NCBI GenBank assembly: GCA_947502815.1
Contig: CANNBH010000001.1
Coordinates: 868,001 to 932,000 of the forward strand
DNA from: an uncultured Erythrobacter sp.
GTDB taxonomy: Bacteria > Pseudomonadota > Alphaproteobacteria > Sphingomonadales > Sphingomonadaceae
Length of the DNA stretch: 64,000 nucleotides
Direction: 5' to 3'
Shown here: one piece after another, positions 37,106 through 45,869 of the stretch
Numbering within the stretch: the stretch's first letter is position 1
Layout of the letters: the number at the start of each line of letters is the position of its first letter
The notes under the pieces: generated by a model
Database searches by the model: none
Seen by the model: the letters and a program-made list of their open reading frames with translations, nothing else
Told to the model about the DNA's origin: nothing
Translations under genes and position numbers: made by a program

Positions 37106-39258
37106 AGGGTGGCGGTTCGGTGAGCGTTGATATTCTCCAAGCATTGGAACGCTTTGCGCGCGCCCGGCGGACAACATTGCCGCCGCATTGGGACGCGGAT
37201 ATTCGCGCCGCATTGACCGACCGCGATTTGCCCGAGGGGGTCGATGCCCTCGAAGCGGTTAGGACTGAGCTGGGGTGGGATCCGGCCATCGAAATTTCGG
37301 GAAAGCCGCGTGCCGATGAATTTCCTTTGCTGGTGCATGACCCGGCGCAAGGATGGCTCGTCGCCCTGCAATGGGTTGGTGAGAGCGAGATGGCATTGGC
37401 AGGCGGTGCCGGAACGCTCAATTGGGATGAAGGCCAAACCTATTTTCTAGTCGAAATTCCCGACCCTCTTGGCCGCGAAGATGTAACCGCCTTTGGTGTG
37501 TTCGCCAGCGCAATTAAACGCCGCAGCCGGGTTCTCGTGATCGCTGGGATCGCGACAATATTCGCCAATATTTTGACGCTCGCGACCTCGCTTTATGCGA
37601 TGCAATTGTACGACCGGGTTATTCCTCTGGCGAGCTTTGAAACTCTGTTCGTTCTGACCGTGGGCGTGTTGTTCGCTTTGGTGCTGGACCTCACCTTGCG
37701 CAGCCTGCGTGCGATCCTGATCGAAGCGGAGGCGCAGAATATTGATAAAGAAGTGTCCGAGTTCTTCTTTGCCCGGGCGCAAGCGATCCGGCTGGATGCG
37801 CGGCCCCAAGGGATCGGCACAATGGCCGCCCAAATCCAAGGGCAGGAACAAATTCGCCAGGTCATGTCGGCAAGTTCGCTGTTTGTGTTTGCGGATTTGC
37901 CCTTCGCGATTTTCTTTATCCTTGTCATCGCTTCGATCGGGGGCAGCGTTGCTCTTGTGCCCGTGATCAGCCTGCCAATTGCACTGCTTTTGGCGTTTCT
38001 GCTGGCCATGATTATTCGCAAAGGTGCGGAGCGGTCGCAGGTTACCGGCAACCAGAAAAATGGCCTGCTGGTCGAAATGCTTGACGCGTCTGAAACTGTG
38101 AAAGCGAATTTGGGCGGCTGGCAAATGATCAGCCGCTGGAACCGCTTGATCCGCGAGGTGCATCACTTTGAAAATCCAGTGAAACGCGCATCGGCGGTTT
38201 CGGGGACTTTGTTCTCCAGTCTGCAACAGGCGACCTATGTCGCGGTCATGGGGTTCGGTGCCTATCTCGCTGCGACCGGCCAAATCACGACCGGCGGACT
38301 GCTCGCATGTTCGATTATTGTGGGACGCATAAACGGGCCGCTGATCGCGCAATTGCCGAACCTTATCGTCCAATGGGGCTATGCCCGTTCATCTTTGAAA
38401 GCGCTTGATGGGTTGCTGCAATACCCGGTGGAAAGAACGTCGGAAAGCGGCGGCTTGCGACCGGATTCCATGGCTGGGCCGATCAATGTCCAATCGGCAT
38501 CATTCGCTTATGATGACGGCGCACCTGCGGTTGAGATTGACCAATTGCGGATCGAGCCGGGCGAACAGGTCGCTTTGATCGGCGGCGTGGGCGCGGGTAA
38601 ATCGACGCTGCTGAAATTGCTGGCTGGACTGTATTCTGCGCAATCGGGTTCGGTGGCGGTGAACGGGATTGATCTGGGTCAGATTTCCGAAGACGCGCTG
38701 CGCCGGCAGATCGGCTATCTTTCCCAAAACGCCCGGCTCGTGCGCGGCAGTTTGCGCGACAGCCTGACCATGGGGCTGGGTCATATTGATGATGAGGCGC
38801 TGATCAACACGGCAAAGGCGACGGGTCTTGAATCCTTGTTTGCCGATCAGAAACGCGGGCTCGACATTCAGATGCAAGAGGGCGGCGCTGGGCTTTCCGG
38901 CGGACAGCGGGCGCTGGTTGGGATCAATCGTTTGATCCACGCAGGCCCGCACATCTGGTTGCTGGATGAACCGACCGCCGCGCTTGACGTGTCCAGCGAA
39001 AAAGCCGCGCTTGACGCCATAAAATTTGCAATGGGGCCGGATGACATTCTGATTATGGCGACGCATAAAATTCCACTGATTGAAAGGTTCTCGCGCGTTG
39101 TTGTGATGGCCAATGGCCGCGTCGTCGGCAGCGAGCCTTCCGCTGATTTCATGAAGAAAGTCCGCGAACGCTCTGGCGGAAGCCGGCGCGGGGCGGATGA
39201 CGCAGGTCAAAGCGGCGGCATGGTCACCACGAAAATAGGCAAGGGGAAAAAGCCGTGA
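37102..39258 (+). CDS. Type I secretion ABC transporter, ATPase/permease
   Basis: A 718-aa fused exporter. Residues 1-125 resemble a degenerate C39-like domain lacking the peptidase Cys, as in exporters of large RTX proteins. Six membrane segments fill about 140-420. The nucleotide-binding domain has Walker A GGVGAGKST, signature LSGGQRALVGINR and Walker B WLLDEPTAALD, with the switch His in MATHKIP. Starts overlap the TolC gene by four bases and the HlyD gene in the same way, so the three are one translationally coupled unit. Confidence 0.92.
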   Translation: MKGGGSVSVDILQALERFARARRTTLPPHWDADIRAALTDRDLPEGVDALEAVRTELGWDPAIEISGKPRADEFPLLVHDPAQGWLVALQWVGESEMALAGGAGTLNWDEGQTYFLVEIPDPLGREDVTAFGVFASAIKRRSRVLVIAGIATIFANILTLATSLYAMQLYDRVIPLASFETLFVLTVGVLFALVLDLTLRSLRAILIEAEAQNIDKEVSEFFFARAQAIRLDARPQGIGTMAAQIQGQEQIRQVMSASSLFVFADLPFAIFFILVIASIGGSVALVPVISLPIALLLAFLLAMIIRKGAERSQVTGNQKNGLLVEMLDASETVKANLGGWQMISRWNRLIREVHHFENPVKRASAVSGTLFSSLQQATYVAVMGFGAYLAATGQITTGGLLACSIIVGRINGPLIAQLPNLIVQWGYARSSLKALDGLLQYPVERTSESGGLRPDSMAGPINVQSASFAYDDGAPAVEIDQLRIEPGEQVALIGGVGAGKSTLLKLLAGLYSAQSGSVAVNGIDLGQISEDALRRQIGYLSQNARLVRGSLRDSLTMGLGHIDDEALINTAKATGLESLFADQKRGLDIQMQEGGAGLSGGQRALVGINRLIHAGPHIWLLDEPTAALDVSSEKAALDAIKFAMGPDDILIMATHKIPLIERFSRVVVMANGRVVGSEPSADFMKKVRERSGGSRRGADDAGQSGGMVTTKIGKGKKP

Positions 39259-40409
39259 ACAGGTTGCTGCGCCCCGCATCGCTTATCATCCTCACCATAT
39301 CGGCTTTGCTGGTGGGCTTTATTGCGTGGTCGCAATGGGCCGAACTGGATCAGGTCACGCGCGCGCCGGGCAAGGTCGTGCCCTTTGCCAGAGTGCAAAT
39401 CGTGCAGAGTGAGCAAGACGGCGCAATCACGCAAATCGCTGTGCGCGAAGGCGAGGCGGTCACCGCCGGACAATTGCTGGTCGAATTGGATCAGGTGCAG
39501 TTGGAGGCCGCGGTGCGCGAATCCCGCGTGAAAGTCGCGGCTTTGGAAAGCCGGATGGCGCGCATCAACGCTGAATTGTTCGATCGTCCTTTGAGCTTTC
39601 CAAGCTCGCTTGATGAATTTGCTGATTTCGTCGCCAACCAGCGGCAATTGTTTCAACGCCGCCGCGCCGCTCTGCAGGCTGAAATCTCGACCTTGAACCG
39701 GCTGGCCGAACTTCAGCAGCAGGAATTGGACTTAAACCTCCCGTTGCTCGACACAGGTGATGTGGCTCGGTCAGAAATCATCCGAATGCGGCGCGTCGTG
39801 GTCGAAACGCGCGGGCAAATTTCAAATGTACGTTCAGAATATATACGCGACCTTCAGGCGGAATTTACGCAAACCGAAGAAGAGCTGGCCGCATCGCGGC
39901 AGCAATTGGCGCGCACCGAAGACAGCCTGCGCGCATCGACCCTATCAGCGCCCACAGATGGGATTGTGAAGAACATCCGCTTTTCCACCATTGGCGGCGT
40001 CGTGCGCGCCGGTGAGGAAGTTTTGCAGATCGTTCCCATTGGTGAAAAGCTGATCATCGAAACCCGCGTTCCCCCGCGCGATATCGCCTTTGTTAAAGTG
40101 GGGCAGACAGCGCGGGTCAACTTTGATGCCTATGACAGCGCCATCTACGGTTCCGCGACGGGCAATGTTGTTTTTATCAGCCCAGATACGTTGACTGAGC
40201 AGGCCGAAAACGGCTCGAGCGAGACTTATTACCGGGTCAATCTAGAGGTGGACACCGCATCCATGCGGCAGGTTGAGGGACGCGAGTTGATCAACCTACA
40301 GCCCGGCATGATCGCCACGGCTGAGATTTTGACCGGCAAGTCGACCGTCTGGGCTTATTTGACCAAGCCGATTTTGCGAACCGTCTCGGATTCCATGCAA
40401 GAGCAGTAA
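39255..40409 (+). CDS. HlyD-family membrane fusion protein of type I secretion
   Basis: A 384-aa adaptor starting at GTG, overlapping the ABC gene stop (GTGA). One membrane segment (about 8-28) is followed by a lipoyl-like half (VVPFARVQIVQSEQDGAITQ, VREGEAVTAGQLLVELD), a long coiled-coil hairpin with Gln- and Glu-rich helices (about 75-220), and the HlyD C-terminal motif STLSAPTDGIVKNIRFSTIG with VPPRDIAFVKVGQTARVNFDAYD. It bridges the ABC transporter and the TolC-like duct. Confidence 0.92.
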   Translation: MNRLLRPASLIILTISALLVGFIAWSQWAELDQVTRAPGKVVPFARVQIVQSEQDGAITQIAVREGEAVTAGQLLVELDQVQLEAAVRESRVKVAALESRMARINAELFDRPLSFPSSLDEFADFVANQRQLFQRRRAALQAEISTLNRLAELQQQELDLNLPLLDTGDVARSEIIRMRRVVVETRGQISNVRSEYIRDLQAEFTQTEEELAASRQQLARTEDSLRASTLSAPTDGIVKNIRFSTIGGVVRAGEEVLQIVPIGEKLIIETRVPPRDIAFVKVGQTARVNFDAYDSAIYGSATGNVVFISPDTLTEQAENGSSETYYRVNLEVDTASMRQVEGRELINLQPGMIATAEILTGKSTVWAYLTKPILRTVSDSMQEQ

Positions 40410-40517
40410 ATGCTCGCAATCACACTTCATTTGCCTTGTTTTGGGTACCAGCCGCAATTGAGTTGATTGCGCGGTTGATCGCAACTAGCTTGCTCCCGTC
40501 AAGAACAGGGGTTCTCA

Positions 40518-42437
40518 GTGGCGCTTTCTCCCACCTATTCGGTCATCAACACCGCCAATATCTCACAATCTATCATCGATCTGCTCTTAGGCGTGGCCGA
40601 TGAAGCCTTTCGCTTATGGGGTGAGGCTTTGGCCGGCGATGCCGATATGAATGTGCGAATTGAACTGCTCGAAAACACGTCCAGCGGCCGCGCACAGGGC
40701 GGATGGGGCAACGGCACGGTCATCGGTCAACTCGATGGGCTGAACCTTGTCGTCGGCGCACCAGCCTATGAATTGCAGACCGGTCAGAATTTTGTGGGCG
40801 GCGATTATGATATCATCTTGCAGTTCAGCGAAGATTACCTTTTGAATGAGCTGTTCCTCGACCCCACGCCCGGCTCGCGCGACGATATTCCAGGCGATCG
40901 GACTGATGGGTTAAGCGTTTTGTTGCACGAAATCGGCCACGCTTTGGGGATCATCGGATATTACAACACCGAAACCAATCAGCAGGGCAATTTTGCGACA
41001 CCTTACGATTTGCGGCGGGTGGAAATCGATGGGGAAGATTTCTTTCGCGGGCCGAATGTGACCAGAGTGTTGGGCGGTGATTTAGACCAAACGCGCGGCA
41101 ATTATGCCCACTATGGCAACAATGACGAATTTCCCGGCACCAGCGATGATCCGACCACAGGTCTGATGAATGGCGTCGTGTTTTATCGCGGCTATGCCTA
41201 CACAATCGGAGACCTTGATCTGGCCGTCCTCGCAGACACGGGCCTTGGCACGATCTTGAATGATGTCCTCGACAATCCTCTGCACACTTACCTGCGCGGC
41301 GGCGCGGGTGATGACGAAATACTAGGGGGTGAAATCGACAACATCTTCTTCGGAGATGAGGGCGATGATGCGATCTACGGTTTTGGTGGCCGGGATGAAT
41401 TGTTCGGCGGCGAGGGCGATGACGTCATAGAAGGCGGCGATGGCGGGGATTTGCTGGTCGGCGGCAGCGGCAATGATGAAATCTATGGCGGATCCAACGT
41501 TGATGTTGCGGCGCTGGGTGGGCTTCGTTCTAGTTATACGGTCACGCAAGTTGACCCTGCGATGGGCAGAGCGTTCGAAGTCGTAGGCCCAGACGGCACA
41601 GATATGTTCTTTGATGTTGAGTTTTTGCAATTCGATAATGAGACGCTGCGATTGCTTCCGGGCATGGGTGTGAGCGTCAATTTTGAGACTGCTGACCCGG
41701 AGATTTACCAATCGGCGATGGCGGCGATCCGCGATTTTGACGGCAACGCATTGGGCGGCGACGGTTCGTGGCTTAGGATCGGTTCAGCCGACGTAAACGG
41801 CGATGGAGATATCGATCAAATCCTCGTCAATGATGCTATTGGCCGGTTTGCAACCGTTGGCGTTGCGCCCGATGGCTTGGTCTATTTTCAAGACTTTAGC
41901 TGGGCCGGAGAAACACGGGTCGCGGGTATCTATATCGATCCCTTGGTGCAAAGCGGCGATGTGGCGGCAGGCAGTGACAACGACAGCCAGCGGCGCTTTC
42001 AAAATGATCTTGAGATTGAGAACATCAATCGCGTTCTTGGCGCTGATGATTACGACAGCGACGGCATCCAGGAGGTGTTTTTCGCGTTAACCGATGGCAC
42101 CGCTTATCTGCGCGCACTGATGCATGACGATGGCAATATTCGTTACGCCAATTACCAAAGCGAGCAGGAAGTGATCGATTACCTGACCGCCAATGGATTC
42201 GACGAAACCACATTCGGAGACTGGTTCGGTGGTGGTGCGCAGAGCGCGGCGTCTTTCGCTGAATCCGAAAATGATGCCTCCGCGGAACCGAATGCGGGCG
42301 GGCGTGTCGAAATGAGCGGTCCAGAATTGGCGCCGTTCTTTTTGCAAGCACCAATTGAGGCCTTGCCGGTTCATCATGCGCCCGCTTCCTATGCGCCCGC
42401 TTCCTATGTGGACGTGCCGATCGAGTTTTATGGGTAG
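40518..42437 (+). CDS. RTX protein with metzincin-like zinc motif, probable type I secretion cargo
   Basis: A 639-aa protein with no signal peptide. Residues 1-250 form a metalloprotease-like domain with HEIGH at 137-141 and G144, but the third zinc ligand expected at 147 (His or Asp) is Gly. A Met-turn-like LMNG is at 216-219. Glycine-rich calcium-binding repeats follow at 261-325 (GGAGDDEI, FGDEGDDAIYG, GGEGDDVIEGG, GGSGNDEIYGG). Residues about 338-571 make a module shared with the protein at 43060-45819, with a DVNGDGDID calcium-loop-like piece. The C-terminus ends VPIEFYG. It is encoded 108 bases after the HlyD gene. Confidence 0.85.
   Translation: MALSPTYSVINTANISQSIIDLLLGVADEAFRLWGEALAGDADMNVRIELLENTSSGRAQGGWGNGTVIGQLDGLNLVVGAPAYELQTGQNFVGGDYDIILQFSEDYLLNELFLDPTPGSRDDIPGDRTDGLSVLLHEIGHALGIIGYYNTETNQQGNFATPYDLRRVEIDGEDFFRGPNVTRVLGGDLDQTRGNYAHYGNNDEFPGTSDDPTTGLMNGVVFYRGYAYTIGDLDLAVLADTGLGTILNDVLDNPLHTYLRGGAGDDEILGGEIDNIFFGDEGDDAIYGFGGRDELFGGEGDDVIEGGDGGDLLVGGSGNDEIYGGSNVDVAALGGLRSSYTVTQVDPAMGRAFEVVGPDGTDMFFDVEFLQFDNETLRLLPGMGVSVNFETADPEIYQSAMAAIRDFDGNALGGDGSWLRIGSADVNGDGDIDQILVNDAIGRFATVGVAPDGLVYFQDFSWAGETRVAGIYIDPLVQSGDVAAGSDNDSQRRFQNDLEIENINRVLGADDYDSDGIQEVFFALTDGTAYLRALMHDDGNIRYANYQSEQEVIDYLTANGFDETTFGDWFGGGAQSAASFAESENDASAEPNAGGRVEMSGPELAPFFLQAPIEALPVHHAPASYAPASYVDVPIEFYG
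42378..42407 (+). repeat. 15-bp perfect tandem duplication in the RTX gene
   Basis: GCGCCCGCTTCCTAT occurs twice in direct succession, coding for APASY APASY in the linker just before the C-terminal tail. Replication slippage is the simple explanation. Confidence 0.8.
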
Positions 42438-42616
42438 GCAGCGGCCCCAGCGGAAGCCTTAAGGGAATCGGCGGGCTGTGCTTCCAATCGGGGGCTTGGG
42501 CTTTCAAATCGACGCATAATCAGGCAAAAGCACCTACATTAAGCATTTGCGAAGCGCTTTTGGTAACCCACAAGTGTTTAACCAAACCGAGTTAGTGAAA
42601 GGCGATCGAGCCGGCA

Positions 42617-43039
42617 ATGTCAGGGAACACCGCATTATCAAGCATCTTACCCCTGCTCGCTGCGACATTGCAGACCGGATGTATGACCAGTAGTCCGGGC
42701 GAATTCTGCCGTGCCGAAGGCGTTCAGTTCCTCTCCGTTACCGCGGAAGAGGGGGATGTCTGCGCCCTTTTCCAATCCAAATTCGCCGAAGCTTTGGCCA
42801 AAGATGGCGACAGCGCCGACGGGGCCGATGGCTGGATCATTGCGATAGACATTGAAAAAAGCGGCACGATCAATGCGGACGTTGCCCGAATGACTTCGTC
42901 CGGCGCCAAATCTTATCCGACCGTATCCGTTGATGTTATGGATCGGCCCTTGAACTTGACCGACGTAGAGCAGCTTGCATTGTCCGCAGCCCGCGTCATC
43001 CGAACCGAAGACGCCCGCACGGCCTCGGCAACGCAATAA
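42617..43039 (+). CDS. Small putative lipoprotein between the two RTX genes
   Basis: A 140-aa protein with hydrophobic N-terminus (SSILPLLAATLQTGCM) that could be a lipoprotein signal with Cys22, although Gln at -3 is not ideal for a lipobox. The mature part has two more Cys (FCRAEG, GDVCALF) and a mixed alpha/beta look; I recognise no family. It lies between the two RTX genes, 20 bases before the second. In serralysin operons this position is often taken by a periplasmic protease inhibitor; such a role here is only a suggestion from context. Confidence 0.6.
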   Translation: MSGNTALSSILPLLAATLQTGCMTSSPGEFCRAEGVQFLSVTAEEGDVCALFQSKFAEALAKDGDSADGADGWIIAIDIEKSGTINADVARMTSSGAKSYPTVSVDVMDRPLNLTDVEQLALSAARVIRTEDARTASATQ

Positions 43040-43059
43040 CAAAAGAAGAGTGAGCGAAC

Positions 43060-45819
43060 GTGTTTAGAGAAACATTCGAAATTGATCCCGGCAATTTGGC
43101 ACCAACCTGGGACCGGGTCGACAGTGTGGTCGACTTTGACGATATTCTAAAGAACGCGGTCCATGTGAACAGCTGCGCCTGTTTGGCCTGTCACAACCAC
43201 GATGGCGGGGAAAAAGCTGGAAACGTAGGCTTCGTCGCAACCGTTGGTTCACCTTCAGCCGAAGATGTCGACAATTCCATCAACACGGCGGGGACACTCT
43301 CTCCCGGCGCATTTGTGATCGAAGAACTCGAAACAGCCGGCGATAGCGATTGGTTTGCAATCAACCTGACGGCTGGCGAATCTTACACATTCTCTACCTA
43401 TCTGCTTGGCGGTGGATTGTCCGATTCCATCCTGACTTTGCGCGATGCGGACGGTGTCAGCATTGCGGTCAATGATGATGCCAACACCAGCGCGGGCCTG
43501 CTCTATTCCGAAATTGTTTTCACGGCATCTACCTCGGGGACATTCTTCCTCGACGTAACCGGCTTTGGCACTGCGACCGGCCGCTATGTGTTGTCGAGTT
43601 CGCGCCCTGTCGATGACGCAATTGCGGGCGATGCAACGACGACTGCCGAATTGACCCTAGGCGATCCTGCAACGTCGGCTGAGCTCGAGGAAACCGGCGA
43701 CCGCGATTGGTTCGAAGTGACACTGGTTGCGGGCGAGCGGTATGAATTCACCACCGCGGCGACCGGCGGCGCAAATGATGTCGATACAACGCTGACATTG
43801 CGCACGGCTTCAGGCGATGTTGTTGCCTACAATGACGACAGCGTTGGCACCTATTCGTCGATCCGCTTCACGGCCACGACCAGCGGCACGTTCTATTTGG
43901 ATGTTGGCGGCTGGGCCGATGGCGAACAGGGCGATTATCAAGTGACAGCGGGCATTGCTGCGCCGCTTGAAGAATTTAACAACGACCAAATCGCTTCGCA
44001 ATTGTTGTACGGATCAACCGGCGACGTGAGCAATCTGCGCCGGTTCAACGCCAGCGAAGGCGATACAATCACCGTCAATATTACCACGTTGACCGATGAT
44101 GGCATGTTCCTCGCAAGGGAGGCGCTCGCGCTTTGGACGGACGCGACCGGGATCATTTTTGAAGAAGTGAGTGGCAGTGCGCAGATCACTTTCCAAGACA
44201 CTGAAGACGGCGCCTTTGCGCAATCGAGCCGGACGGGCACGACGATCACCAGCGCGACAGTGAACGTTTCAACCGATTGGCTGGCGACTTCGGGCACCAC
44301 TTTGGACAGTTATTCGTTCCAAACCTATATTCACGAAATTGGCCACGCGCTGGGTCTGCGCCATGGCGGCAACTACAATGGCGATGCCAATTACGATCAG
44401 GATGCGTTGTACCTCAACGATTCCTGGGCAACGACGGTTATGTCCTATTTTAGCCAGACAGAAAATTCATTCTTCTCAGGCCAAAATTTCAGCCGCGTGT
44501 TTACGCTCACTCCGATGATCGCTGACCTCGTTGCAATCCAAGAGGCTTACGGGACCACGACCGGAACACGGACTGGCGACAACACTTACGGCATCGACAA
44601 CGACACCGGACGCACCGTCTTTGGTGTCAGCGCGGATACGGTGAACAATGCAGGCGATCTGCTCGCCTTTACGATCATCGATAATGGCGGGGTCGACACG
44701 CTCAATTATTCCACTTTCGCAGAAGACCAATTGTTCAATTTGAACTCGGAAACATTCTCAAACATTGGCGGCAGCATCGGCAATGTCAGCATTGCGCGCG
44801 GAACAGTGATTGAAAACGCCATTGGCGGTCTTGGCGATGATGACTTCATTGGCAATGACGTGGGCAATATCTTTACTGGCGGCGCTGGCAATGACACGAT
44901 TGATGGTGGCAGCAATGTCGACACCGCTGTGGTTAGCGGCAACGCGGCCAGCTACACCGTAACGCAGACGTCGACAGGCGTGTTTCAGGTGGTTGGCGCC
45001 GATGGCACCGACACGTTGACCGGGATCGAGTTTCTCCAGTTTGACGATGAGATGATACGCTTGCTTCCAGGGCAAGGGGTGTCGGTGAACTTCGATACGG
45101 CTGACACTTCGGTTTATCAGTCCGCCCTGAACTCAATCCGCGACTTTGACGGCAATGATCTTGGCGGAGATGGATCGTGGCTTCGCATTGGTGAGGCCGA
45201 TGTGAACGGCGACGGTGATATCGATCAGATTTTGGTCAACGATGCGATTGGACGTTTCGCGACCGTTGGCACCGCACCTGATGGTTTGGTCTATTTTGAC
45301 GATCACAGCTGGGCGGGTGAAACCCGTGTTGCGGGCATCTACATCGATCCACTGGTGGCAAGCGGTGATGTGGTTGCGGGCAGCGACAATGACAGCCAGC
45401 GCCGTTTCCAAAACGATCTTGAAATTGAGAACATCAACCGCGTGCTGGGTTCTGATGACTATGACGGTGATGGCATTCAAGAAGTGTTCTTTGCTCTGAC
45501 CGACGGCACCGCTTACCTTCGCGCTTTGATGCATGAAGATGGCAACATCCGCTATGCGAACTATCAATCCGAACAAGAGGTGATCGATTACCTCACCGCC
45601 AACGGATATGATGACAGCACCTTTGGCGATTGGTTCGGCGCTCAAGGGGCAGAAACGCCGACTACAGACAAAGACTCCGGCGCAGAGGTTTCGATCCTGC
45701 CCGTGATCAAAGATCAACCAACGCATGTGAACGAAGATATCGAAGCGCTGTTTGCAATGCGCCCCGGTGACTTTGCTGCGCAACAATTTGAGCAGGTTCC
45801 GGCCGAATTCTTCGGGTAA
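43060..45819 (+). CDS. Serralysin-type RTX metalloprotease with PPC domains, probable type I secretion cargo
   Basis: A 919-aa protein without signal peptide. A 60-residue leader contains a Cys cluster (C39, C41, C44, H45, H47). Two pre-peptidase C-terminal (PPC) domains follow (about 70-185 and 195-300; GDSDWFAINLTAGESYTF and GDRDWFEVTLVAGERYEF). The M10-type catalytic domain (about 310-600) has a full zinc site, H425, H429 and H435 with E426 (HEIGHALGLRH), and a Met-turn TVMSYFS. Calcium-binding repeats (GGLGDDDFIG, GGAGNDTIDGG) come next. The C-terminal module, about 630-860, is nearly the same as in the other RTX protein, and the tail ends VPAEFFG. It should be an active extracellular protease. 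Confidence 0.9.
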   Translation: MFRETFEIDPGNLAPTWDRVDSVVDFDDILKNAVHVNSCACLACHNHDGGEKAGNVGFVATVGSPSAEDVDNSINTAGTLSPGAFVIEELETAGDSDWFAINLTAGESYTFSTYLLGGGLSDSILTLRDADGVSIAVNDDANTSAGLLYSEIVFTASTSGTFFLDVTGFGTATGRYVLSSSRPVDDAIAGDATTTAELTLGDPATSAELEETGDRDWFEVTLVAGERYEFTTAATGGANDVDTTLTLRTASGDVVAYNDDSVGTYSSIRFTATTSGTFYLDVGGWADGEQGDYQVTAGIAAPLEEFNNDQIASQLLYGSTGDVSNLRRFNASEGDTITVNITTLTDDGMFLAREALALWTDATGIIFEEVSGSAQITFQDTEDGAFAQSSRTGTTITSATVNVSTDWLATSGTTLDSYSFQTYIHEIGHALGLRHGGNYNGDANYDQDALYLNDSWATTVMSYFSQTENSFFSGQNFSRVFTLTPMIADLVAIQEAYGTTTGTRTGDNTYGIDNDTGRTVFGVSADTVNNAGDLLAFTIIDNGGVDTLNYSTFAEDQLFNLNSETFSNIGGSIGNVSIARGTVIENAIGGLGDDDFIGNDVGNIFTGGAGNDTIDGGSNVDTAVVSGNAASYTVTQTSTGVFQVVGADGTDTLTGIEFLQFDDEMIRLLPGQGVSVNFDTADTSVYQSALNSIRDFDGNDLGGDGSWLRIGEADVNGDGDIDQILVNDAIGRFATVGTAPDGLVYFDDHSWAGETRVAGIYIDPLVASGDVVAGSDNDSQRRFQNDLEIENINRVLGSDDYDGDGIQEVFFALTDGTAYLRALMHEDGNIRYANYQSEQEVIDYLTANGYDDSTFGDWFGAQGAETPTTDKDSGAEVSILPVIKDQPTHVNEDIEALFAMRPGDFAAQQFEQVPAEFFG

Positions 45820-45835
45820 TCGCAGTCAATATTCC

Positions 45836-45869
45836 GACCATTCGCGCCGAGAAACTGGCGCGGATGGTC
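45836..45869. terminator. Convergent terminator hairpin between RTX protease and capsule operon
   Basis: GACCATTCGCGCC (45836-45848) pairs with GGCGCGGATGGTC (45857-45869), 13 bp with one G-U pair and an 8-base loop. It lies between two converging genes and reaches the stop codon of the polysaccharide export gene. Confidence 0.65.

Noticed and set aside
37447..38373. Antisense ORF (308 codons) opposite the type I ABC exporter
   Set aside because: His/Gln/Arg-rich shadow of the exporter frame without motifs.
43171..43203. CLACH as a c-type haem site in the RTX protease
   Set aside because: The protein has no Sec signal and is a type I secretion substrate, so it would not meet the periplasmic haem-attachment machinery. 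I kept it only as a Cys/His cluster.
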